Assembly (NCBI GenBank): GCA_041497605.1
Contig: JBGQGW010000224.1
Span: 1 to 6,131, forward strand
Source: JBGPTK01 sp041497605
Lineage (GTDB): Bacteria; Acidobacteriota; Terriglobia; Acidiferrales; UBA7541
Direction of reading: 5' to 3'
Length of the DNA: 6,131 nucleotides
Each line of letters begins with the position of its first letter. Position 1 is the first letter of the stretch. The notes beneath the pieces are model-generated. The model ran no database searches. It was not told where the DNA came from and saw only the letters and a program-made list of their open reading frames with translations. Shown here one piece after another: positions 1 to 5,370 of this stretch. Position numbers and translations under genes: made by a program.

Positions 1-155
1 ATGGTTTTGTCAGACGCCGCTTTCTAAATTTTTGACGGGGTGAGCATTTCTGCGTCGCCTCAAGCGAAGAGCATTCCTTGCGCCCCGAACGATCCCCGTG
101 GAACAAGGGACAAAATTTCCAGAGGCCTCGGAGGTGACGCGAACGTTCCGATCAC
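1..155. other. Left-edge region with no supportable gene
   Basis: This stretch lies downstream of the GldG-like gene. On the plus strand all three frames close early (stops at 25-27, 33-35 and 41-43), so at most the last few codons of a plus-strand gene entering from the left could be here; the tails are too short to identify. On the minus strand one frame stays open to the left edge, but its translation is strongly basic, has no hydrophobic start and has no good ribosome-binding site, so I do not call it. The only structure I see is a pair of small inverted repeats at 122-129 and 132-157. In many bacteria a DUF4340 gene follows the GldG-type gene; none starts here. Confidence 0.5.
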
Positions 156-157
156 CT
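132..157. other. Coaxial inverted repeat over the end of the GldG-like gene
   Basis: AGGTGA (132-137) and TCACCT (152-157) are perfect inverted arms, and the 8-bp palindrome GAACGTTC (141-148) sits exactly on the same centre (144.5). Only the three bases on each side between arm and core fail to pair, so 20 of 26 positions are symmetric. The right arm overlaps the TAG stop codon (156-158, read on minus). A second 8-bp palindrome, GAGGCCTC (122-129), follows directly in the direction of transcription, and then a short AAATTTT stretch. It could be a weak transcript end or a protein-binding dyad. There is no proper U-tract directly after the stem, so a classical intrinsic terminator is not supported. 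Confidence 0.3.
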
Positions 158-1682
158 ATCGCCGCTTCCACCAAATAATAATTCCGGCCAGAATCACGAA
201 TCCCGGCAAAAGCACCAGGCTGAACCAGAATAGACCGCGCGTTTCTCCTTCGGTCAGGTTCACCCGCCGGTTCGTCGGACTTTTCGGCCGAATGGAGATC
301 AGATTCTCGTCCGCCGAAAGCCAATTGATCGCATTGTAGAAGAGATCGCCGTTGCGCTGCATGCTGATCACTTGATTCGACGCGAAATCGGAATCGCCAA
401 TCACCACCAACCGCGTGTCCCTATCGCCCTCCTTGCGTTCCACGGCCACGCCAATCGAAAGCGGCCCTTGCATATCTACTTTCGGGTCCAGCTTCCCGCC
501 GCGTTTTTTCAAGTCTTCCAGATTTTTCACCGCGAAGCTGAACGAGGAAGTTTTCAGCAATTCAACGGGGAATAATTTTGTGTTGCCCTTGTCAGCGATC
601 GTAACCGTGCGCGCCAGCGGGAAAAAGCTCATCGTGCGCCCGAAATTTTGCGTGATCGGATGGGGGCCATACTCCGAGACCAACGGCACTGCCGGACCTG
701 TGCCGAACATTCGACCCACGCCGCTCGCATCAATCACGGTGTTATCACCCAGGCTGATATTCCAGGCTTTCACCACATCCGCCAGGCCAGGATTCGTATC
801 CGGATCGATCAGCAATAGGGCCTTCCCACCATTCTCGAGATATTTCCCAATCATCTCTGCTTCCTGCGGGAACAGCGCTTTGGCCGGCCCGGCATCCACC
901 AGCACTGTGCAATCGGACGGCACTCCGTTTTCACTCACCAGATTGACCGTCTTGGTTATGTAATTTTCCCTTTTCAGTTCATCGGCGACGCTCTTGTAAC
1001 CGATTTGCCCCGGATCCGTCAGTGCCTTCTCGCCGTGCCCCTCGATGAAGCAGACCGTATTCACCTTGTCGCTGGTCGCCTTCAAAATGGCGCTGGTGAA
1101 ATCTTCCTCGCTTGTCCCCTCCAGCCGTTCCTTCCGGTTTCCGCTCGCCACAATCACCTGGCCGGCGCGCGCGACACCGTATTCCTTCGCAATCTCGGGA
1201 TGCTCTTGCGGATCGACATTTTGATAGTTGATATGGCGGTTCACACTCACATATTCGGCCACGCGATCGGCGATATCCTGATCTTTCTGCTTATCGAAGC
1301 GGATGATCTTCACGTCTTGCTTCACGCCCTTCACGATATTTCGCGTCTGGTCCGAAAGCGTGAACAGTTTTTCCGTCGTCAGATCGAAGCGTTTGTGGTG
1401 CCTCTCGCCGAGAAAATTGACCAGGGCAAGAATGGCGAGCACGGCCAGCGTAATCACCGCGGCGTTGGTGCCCAGCTTCGAGGATCGCCTGGTGAAGAAT
1501 CCCACGATCAGGCGGAAATTGAAGATGATCGCGGCAAGAACCAGCACACCCCCCGCGATCAACAGAATTTCGCTGAAGAGCTGGAGCATCCCTTGAATGG
1601 AGTAGCGAAGCAAGCCGGACACCAGCATGGCCGCGCCGAGATAGCCGGCCGTCCGGAACAATTCATTCCGATCGAATTTCAT
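156..1682 (-). CDS. GldG-family ABC transporter auxiliary protein
   Basis: This is the membrane-anchored partner of the ABC complex encoded just upstream, 508 aa. Hydrophobic segments lie at about residues 12-30, 38-63 and 73-91, followed by a large extracytoplasmic region and a C-terminal membrane helix at 484-504 ending in WWKRR. The segment at 98-120 (RFDLTTEKLFTLSDQT, then NIVKGV) is the hallmark of the GldG/ABC_transp_aux family. Further family-like blocks are FIEGHGE (212-218), LLLIDPD (289-295), VVIGDSDFASN (426-436) and NAINWLS (450-456). Homologues in Flavobacterium take part in gliding motility; elsewhere the substrate is unknown. I chose ATG 1682 because GGGAG stands 10 nt before it. 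An in-frame TTG at 1748 would add 22 polar residues and overlap the permease gene by 16 nt, but has no ribosome-binding site. The family assignment is firm; the physiological role is not. Confidence 0.9.
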   Translation of the reverse strand: MKFDRNELFRTAGYLGAAMLVSGLLRYSIQGMLQLFSEILLIAGGVLVLAAIIFNFRLIVGFFTRRSSKLGTNAAVITLAVLAILALVNFLGERHHKRFDLTTEKLFTLSDQTRNIVKGVKQDVKIIRFDKQKDQDIADRVAEYVSVNRHINYQNVDPQEHPEIAKEYGVARAGQVIVASGNRKERLEGTSEEDFTSAILKATSDKVNTVCFIEGHGEKALTDPGQIGYKSVADELKRENYITKTVNLVSENGVPSDCTVLVDAGPAKALFPQEAEMIGKYLENGGKALLLIDPDTNPGLADVVKAWNISLGDNTVIDASGVGRMFGTGPAVPLVSEYGPHPITQNFGRTMSFFPLARTVTIADKGNTKLFPVELLKTSSFSFAVKNLEDLKKRGGKLDPKVDMQGPLSIGVAVERKEGDRDTRLVVIGDSDFASNQVISMQRNGDLFYNAINWLSADENLISIRPKSPTNRRVNLTEGETRGLFWFSLVLLPGFVILAGIIIWWKRR

Positions 1683-1692
1683 CTGTCTAGAA

Positions 1693-1697
1693 CTCCC
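1693..1697 (-). promoter_or_regulatory. Ribosome-binding site of the GldG-like gene
   Basis: On the minus strand GGGAG (within AAAGGGAG) lies 10 nt before ATG 1682. No comparable motif precedes the alternative TTG at 1748, where the upstream bases are ordinary permease coding sequence. This decides the start in favour of 1682. Confidence 0.55.
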
Positions 1698-1732
1698 TTT
1701 CTTCTCCTTATCTCCAGTGTTCCCTTCGGGGC

Positions 1733-2524
1733 TCAAGCGTGCCTCCAACGCATCGCGTCTATGGAGCGCATGGTCAGGAACAATCCCAGAACGATCAGGC
1801 TGCCATAGAAAATCAGCGCCGTCGTATCAATCACTCCGTGAGTAAAATCGTCGTAATGGCGAAGCACGGACAAGTATCCGAGAATCGCGCCAAACGTTTC
1901 TCCCGCTCCCTGTGCGGCGGCATCGATCACCCACAGAATCAAGAAAACTCCCCAGGTCAAAACTGCCGAGATCAACTGGTTCTCCGTAAGCGATGAAATA
2001 AATGCGCCAATCGCAAGAAGGCTGCCTCCCAGCAGGAACACTCCCAAATATCCGCCCCAGAGCAATCGCCACGGCGCTGCCGGGTCGCTATGCAGATACA
2101 TGTAGGACAGGTAGATCAGAGTTGGCAGGAGCATCAGGAGGAACAGTGTGAGCATCGCCAAAAATTTCCCGATAACGATTTCCGCATCGGTGATGGGAGA
2201 AGTCATCAGCAGCTCCATCGTGCCGCGTTTCCGCTCCTCGGAATAAATGCCCATCGTCAGCATGGGCGTCAGGAACAGAAGCAGCGAACCCATCACCGAG
2301 AAAAAGTTCCGGAGCACCAGGCTGGGCACATCCATGGGCATCACCGCGCCCCCGTATTGCATGCTCTGCATGCTTTGCTGAAACGCCCGCTGGACTATCG
2401 CGGAGAAAATCAAATTGAAAAAAATCGCGCAGAGAATGAGGAACACGCCGATGACGATGTAGGCCACGGGCGAAACGAAGTAATGCCCCATTTCCTTGCG
2501 ATAGATGGCGTAAAGATTTCGCAT
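1733..2524 (-). CDS. ABC-2 type transporter permease, GldF-like
   Basis: Integral inner-membrane subunit of the ABC complex, 263 aa, a usual length for ABC-2 permeases. Six hydrophobic segments can be seen at about 20-42, 74-95, 119-142, 155-178, 183-201 and 233-252. The cytoplasmic loop after the second helix carries SEERKRGTMELLMTSPIT (95-112), the typical ABC-2 motif that contacts the ATPase. The extracytoplasmic loop between helices 1 and 2 is rich in Met and Gln (residues 48-64) and contains a short tandem repeat. ATG 2524 is supported by GAGGAG six bases upstream. The preceding ATPase gene ends only 10 nt before, and the ribosome-binding site overlaps its stop, so the two are probably translationally coupled. 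The GldG-like gene follows. Resemblance to GldF rests on sequence character and gene order; the substrate cannot be read from it. Confidence 0.9.
   Translation of the reverse strand: MRNLYAIYRKEMGHYFVSPVAYIVIGVFLILCAIFFNLIFSAIVQRAFQQSMQSMQYGGAVMPMDVPSLVLRNFFSVMGSLLLFLTPMLTMGIYSEERKRGTMELLMTSPITDAEIVIGKFLAMLTLFLLMLLPTLIYLSYMYLHSDPAAPWRLLWGGYLGVFLLGGSLLAIGAFISSLTENQLISAVLTWGVFLILWVIDAAAQGAGETFGAILGYLSVLRHYDDFTHGVIDTTALIFYGSLIVLGLFLTMRSIDAMRWRHA
2358..2375 (-). repeat. Two-copy 9-bp tandem repeat inside the permease gene
   Basis: TGCATGCTC is followed directly by TGCATGCTT (plus-strand reading), differing at one base. On the minus strand it encodes a duplicated Ser-Met-Gln within QQSMQSMQ (residues 49-56) of the first extracytoplasmic loop. 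It keeps the frame and is likely a local slippage duplication in a tolerant loop. Confidence 0.6.
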
Positions 2525-2530
2525 CCAGTT

Positions 2531-2536
2531 CTCCTC
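2531..2536 (-). promoter_or_regulatory. Ribosome-binding site of the permease, overlapping the ATPase stop
   Basis: On the minus strand GAGGAG lies six bases before ATG 2524. Its first two bases belong to the TGA stop codon (2535-2537) of the ATPase gene. Ribosomes ending on the ATPase would finish on top of this site, an arrangement typical of translational coupling and of fixed subunit ratios. Confidence 0.75.
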
Positions 2537-3497
2537 AGTTGTTCGCGCCGGGTTTCGGCTCAGCTTCTTCGGTGGTGAGCTGCAGGAAAATATCTTCCAG
2601 GCTCACACTCACGCCGCGTAGCTCGAAGAGTTCGTAGCCCTGCCCCACCACTTTCGCCGCAAGCTGGCTCCGTACATCCTGCCCTTCTGCGGCCTCGATC
2701 GTAGCCGCCACCCGCCCGGCTGAACCATGCGCTTCCACACTCACGCGCCGCACGCCGGGCACTTGCGAGAGCAAATCGCTCAGCGCTTTCTCGGGCGCCT
2801 TCACTTCCATGTGGACGCGTTCGCCGCCCTTCAACTGCATCGTCAAATTTTCCGGCGTATCCACGGCGACGATTTTCCCGCGATTGATGATGACCACGCG
2901 ATCGCAGGTCATGCTCACTTCCGGCAAAATATGCGTCGACAGGATAATCGTATGGCTGCCCGCCAGCCCCTTGATCAGTTTTCGCACTTCAATAATTTGT
3001 TTTGGATCGAGCCCCACCGTCGGCTCGTCAAGAATGATCACATCGGGATCGTGGACCAGAGCTTGCGCCAGGCCGACTCGCTGCTTGTATCCGCGGGAAA
3101 GCCGCTTCACCAGCTCGTGGCGCTTGTCGGTGATATTGGTCATCTCCAGCGCCGCATCAATCCGCCGCGTGCGCTCCGAAGACAGCACGTTCTTGATGCG
3201 GGCCACGAAATCCAGATAGTTCGCCACAGTCATATCCTGATAGAGCGGCGGGTTCTCCGGCAGGTAACCGATCCGGCGGCGAACTTCCATCGAGTCTTCG
3301 AACACGTCGAAACCGGCGATCTTGGCGGTCCCGCCGGTGGCCGGCAAATAGCCGGTCAAAATTCTCATGGTGGTCGTCTTGCCGGCGCCGTTCGGACCGA
3401 GGAAGCCTAGCATTTCTCCTTTATTCACGGTGAATGAAATATGGTCCACCGCGGTCACCGGCCCGTACGACTTCGTCAGATCCTGAACTTCGATCAA
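2535..3497 (-). CDS. ABC transporter ATP-binding protein, GldA/DrrA-like
   Basis: Cytoplasmic ATPase that drives the adjacent permease, 320 aa from the chosen start. All nucleotide-binding motifs are intact: Walker A GPNGAGKT (34-41), the Q-loop region reading IGYLPE (76-81) with Glu at the Gln position as in many ATPases of this subfamily, signature LSRGYKQR (133-140), Walker B VIILDEPT (153-160), D-loop GLDP (162-165) and switch His189 in STHIL. After about residue 222 comes the roughly 100-residue C-terminal extension of DrrA/NatA-type ATPases, with the usual late SLEDIFLQLT (299-308). The likely start is TTG 3497, giving MIEVQDLTKSYG, because a perfect AGGAGG lies six bases upstream. A GTG at 3536 would add 13 residues that include the translated ribosome-binding site. 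It is the first gene of the three-gene operon. What is exported or moved is unknown. Confidence 0.93.
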   Translation of the reverse strand: MIEVQDLTKSYGPVTAVDHISFTVNKGEMLGFLGPNGAGKTTTMRILTGYLPATGGTAKIAGFDVFEDSMEVRRRIGYLPENPPLYQDMTVANYLDFVARIKNVLSSERTRRIDAALEMTNITDKRHELVKRLSRGYKQRVGLAQALVHDPDVIILDEPTVGLDPKQIIEVRKLIKGLAGSHTIILSTHILPEVSMTCDRVVIINRGKIVAVDTPENLTMQLKGGERVHMEVKAPEKALSDLLSQVPGVRRVSVEAHGSAGRVAATIEAAEGQDVRSQLAAKVVGQGYELFELRGVSVSLEDIFLQLTTEEAEPKPGANN

Positions 3498-3503
3498 AGA
3501 AAA

Positions 3504-3509
3504 CCTCCT
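3504..3509 (-). promoter_or_regulatory. Perfect ribosome-binding site defining a TTG start
   Basis: Minus-strand AGGAGG with a six-base spacer to TTG 3497. This is the strongest ribosome-binding site in the window and it precedes a start codon of the weakest common class. It also fits the family, whose members usually begin a residue or two before the EVxxLTKxYG block. Confidence 0.8.
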
Positions 3510-3565
3510 CGATTCAATCGGGAGCCGTTCCGGCACTCACAGTAACAGAAGAATGGCAAAGTGCA

Positions 3566-3594
3566 TTTATACTATAAAGACGCCACGCAATGAA
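3566..3594 (-). promoter_or_regulatory. Candidate promoter of the ABC operon
   Basis: Read on the minus strand: TTCATT (3594-3589), 17 bases, then TATAAA (3571-3566), which matches five of six bases of the -10 consensus. An overlapping TATAGT (3576-3571) is an alternative -10. The -35 is poor (three of six). Transcription would begin near 3559 and leave a leader of roughly 60 nt before TTG 3497. It is the only AT-rich hexamer cluster in this position. Confidence 0.4.
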
Positions 3595-3706
3595 AAGGCC
3601 CCGCGCTGTTTTTCTTTGGCCCCTCGGAATTCACTGCCGCTGAATATCACAAAGACTCCTTTTTGGGGCAGAGGGTTGCCTGCCACAGCGGGAATCGCGA
3701 TATAGA

Positions 3707-3735
3707 TTGACTTGCCCGCCCCTCCTGCATAAGGT
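3707..3735 (+). promoter_or_regulatory. Candidate promoter of the symporter
   Basis: TTGACT (3707-3712, five of six bases of the -35 consensus) is separated by exactly 17 bases from TAAGGT (3730-3735), which keeps the most important -10 bases (T1, A2, T6). Transcription would start near 3742, just before the GAGGGAG ribosome-binding site, giving a leader of about 26 nt to ATG 3768. Confidence 0.45.
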
Positions 3736-3747
3736 TCGATTTCTTCT

Positions 3748-3754
3748 GAGGGAG
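3748..3754 (+). promoter_or_regulatory. Ribosome-binding site of the symporter
   Basis: GAGGGAG ends one base before GTG 3756, too close to serve it, and 13 bases before ATG 3768, which is long but workable. This favours the ATG as the true start. Confidence 0.5.
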
Positions 3755-3767
3755 CGTGGGCTGGGGC

Positions 3768-5147
3768 ATGAAGACCAAACTGCTCTTCGCATTTCTGGCG
3801 ATGGTTGGCGTTGCAGCCGCGCTCTCCTTCGCGACTCATGCCGGACTGCTGAACCTTTCCCCGTCTCTTCTGGCCTCCACGCGATGGATCGCGATCGCTA
3901 TTCTGGCCGCTTATGCCACCGTGCGGCGCTCCCTGACCGCTTGGATTCTGGTTGGCATGATCGCCGGCGCCGAAATCGGATACGACTGGCCTGCGACTGC
4001 CGTAAAGCTACAAGTCCTCGGCAGCATTTTTCTTCGCCTGATCAAAGCGATCATTGCGCCGCTTCTGTTCGGCACCCTCGTAGTCGGAATCGCCGGCCAC
4101 GCCGATTTGAAGAAAGTCGGGCGCATGGGAATCAAAGCTCTCATCTATTTCGAAATTGTTTCCACGCTGGCCCTGTTGATCGGTTTCGCCGCGATCAACA
4201 TCAGCAAAGCCGGCGCCGGCGTGCAACTTCCGCCGGCCGTCAATGCTCCACCGCTGAATGCCGCTCCGCATACCGCGAGCGAACTGATCCTGAATATCTT
4301 TCCCGAGAACATTGCGAAGTCCGTGGCCGAAGGGCAACTCCTTCAAGTCGTCGTTTTCAGCATTCTGTTCGGCATGGCGCTCGCGCTCGTCAAAGAAGAA
4401 AAGCGCCGGCCGCTCGTCGCCTTGGCTGAAAGCCTCGCGGAGACGATGTTCAAGTTCACGAACATAGTGATGTTTCTTGCTCCGATTGGCGTCTGCGGCG
4501 CAATCGCCTACACCGTCGGCCACGTGGGACTGGGGGTCTTGTTACCTCTGCTCAAACTCCTGGCTACGATGTACGCAGCGCTGATTGTCTTTTTGCTGTT
4601 CGTTCTTTTGCCGATTGCGTTGATTGTCCGAGTGCCGCTGGCTGCTTTCTTGCGCGCGATCGCCGAGCCCGTCACAATCGCATTCGCCACCAGCACCTCC
4701 GAGGCCGCCTTGCCGCGCGCCATGGAGACGATGGAAGCCCTCGGAGTTCCCCGACCCACCGTGGCGTTCGTCCTGCCCACCGGCTACAGTTTCAACCTGG
4801 ATGGCTCAAGCCTTTATCAATCGCTCGCGTTAATTTTCGTGGCGCAGGCTGCTGGAATTCATCTGACGATCGGCCAGCAAGTTGTTATGCTGCTTACACT
4901 TCTGGTAAGCAGCAAAGGCACCGCGGGCGTGGCGCGGGCTTCACTCGTGATCGTGCTGGGGGCTGCGGCATCGTTTCATTTGCCGATGGAGCCGATTTTT
5001 TTACTGTTCGGGATTGATCAATTGATGGATATGGCGCGCACTGCCGTGAACGTGGCGGGCAACTGCCTGGCGACTGTGGTGATTGCGCGATGGGAAGGCG
5101 AATTCAATCCCGCGCAATCCACAAAAGGGCAAATTGAAGCCGTCTGA
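3768..5147 (+). CDS. Dicarboxylate/amino acid:cation symporter (glutamate transporter fold)
   Basis: Inner-membrane secondary transporter of the DAACS family, 459 aa from ATG 3768. The conserved core starts at about residue 54 (SLTAWILVGMIAG) and continues with RLIKAIIAPLLFGTLVVGIAG (90-110). Hairpin 1 carries ATSTSEAALP (307-316), TM7 carries GYSFNLDGSSLY (339-350), hairpin 2 SSKGTAGVARAS (381-392) and TM8 DQLMDMARTAVNVAGN (417-432). Asp421 and Arg424 match the residues that bind the amino and side-chain carboxyl groups of aspartate/glutamate in the archaeal GltPh structure, so an acidic amino acid is likelier than a C4-dicarboxylate. Asn432 stands where GltPh has the Na1-binding Asp405, hinting at proton coupling. 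Two extra hydrophobic segments (4-25, 36-52) precede the core. GTG 3756 would add four residues. It is the first plus-strand gene, alone on its transcript as far as can be seen. Confidence 0.92.
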   Translation: MKTKLLFAFLAMVGVAAALSFATHAGLLNLSPSLLASTRWIAIAILAAYATVRRSLTAWILVGMIAGAEIGYDWPATAVKLQVLGSIFLRLIKAIIAPLLFGTLVVGIAGHADLKKVGRMGIKALIYFEIVSTLALLIGFAAINISKAGAGVQLPPAVNAPPLNAAPHTASELILNIFPENIAKSVAEGQLLQVVVFSILFGMALALVKEEKRRPLVALAESLAETMFKFTNIVMFLAPIGVCGAIAYTVGHVGLGVLLPLLKLLATMYAALIVFLLFVLLPIALIVRVPLAAFLRAIAEPVTIAFATSTSEAALPRAMETMEALGVPRPTVAFVLPTGYSFNLDGSSLYQSLALIFVAQAAGIHLTIGQQVVMLLTLLVSSKGTAGVARASLVIVLGAAASFHLPMEPIFLLFGIDQLMDMARTAVNVAGNCLATVVIARWEGEFNPAQSTKGQIEAV

Positions 5148-5370
5148 AACTTTGTTCGGGTATTTAAAGAAGAAATTTTTCGCAGTGAACTGGAGGTCCG
5201 GAACTATCGGAGAAATGCCCAAAAGCCCTAGAAATCACCATACGCAATTCCGTCCAGCCGCCACGCGATCCCATAAATGCCCACACGCAAGTGCGTACCA
5301 TCACCCCCGGTGAGCGGGGCAAACGATTATTGCCCAGTTGTTCGATATCCGGCAGAATGGCTGTCGAGCC
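5148..5370. other. Intergenic region between the symporter and the MFS gene
   Basis: 223 nt without a credible gene. The two hairpin-forming stretches are described separately. A weak promoter-like pair, TTGCCC (5330-5335) and CAGAAT (5353-5358) with a 17-base spacer, sits immediately before the MFS start. It would give an almost leaderless transcript and should be held loosely. The distance suggests the two transporter genes are not one tight operon. Confidence 0.45.
5285..5319 (+). terminator. Two small hairpins, possible weak transcript end
   Basis: ACGCA-AG-TGCGT (5285-5296) and CCCCG-GTGAG-CGGGG (5305-5319) are consecutive perfect inverted repeats, the second an all-GC five-base-pair stem with a five-base loop. 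No T-run follows (the next bases are CAAACGATTATT), so Rho-independent termination is not well supported. They may instead lie in the MFS leader. Confidence 0.25.

Larger units (their letters stand above)
3498..3767. other. Divergent intergenic region between the ABC operon and the symporter
   Basis: About 270 nt separate the two likely start codons, and the genes point away from each other, so both promoters should be here. One candidate promoter can be seen for each direction (separate entries), with their -35 elements roughly 110 nt apart. A short interrupted dyad, ATTCA-7 nt-TGAAT, lies near 3630-3646 and could be an operator, but it is too short to claim. No small gene with a credible start is visible. 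Confidence 0.6.

Noticed and set aside
10..324. 104-codon minus-strand frame at the left end
   Set aside because: Two thirds of it lies in another frame of the GldG-like gene, and the remainder is Arg-rich without features of a protein.
1005..1808. 267-codon open frame on the plus strand, antisense to the GldG-like gene
   Set aside because: Its translation is rich in His, Arg and Gln with no recognisable domain, and the opposite strand holds a clear family protein. It is a composition effect of the real gene.
2727..3410. 227-codon open frame on the plus strand, antisense to the ABC ATPase
   Set aside because: His/Arg-rich translation without motifs, fully inside a gene with intact Walker A, signature and Walker B motifs on the other strand.
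3567..3839. 90-codon minus-strand frame spanning the divergent intergenic region
   Set aside because: It begins inside the symporter gene on the opposite strand, has no ribosome-binding site or recognisable domain, and would run across both candidate promoters.
3707..4429. 240-codon plus-strand frame overlapping the start of the symporter
   Set aside because: Arg/Ser-rich translation typical of a shifted frame; the symporter frame carries the conserved transporter motifs.
5305..5319. GC hairpin considered as a definite Rho-independent terminator of the symporter
   Set aside because: Only five base pairs and no following T-run; kept only as a low-confidence element.
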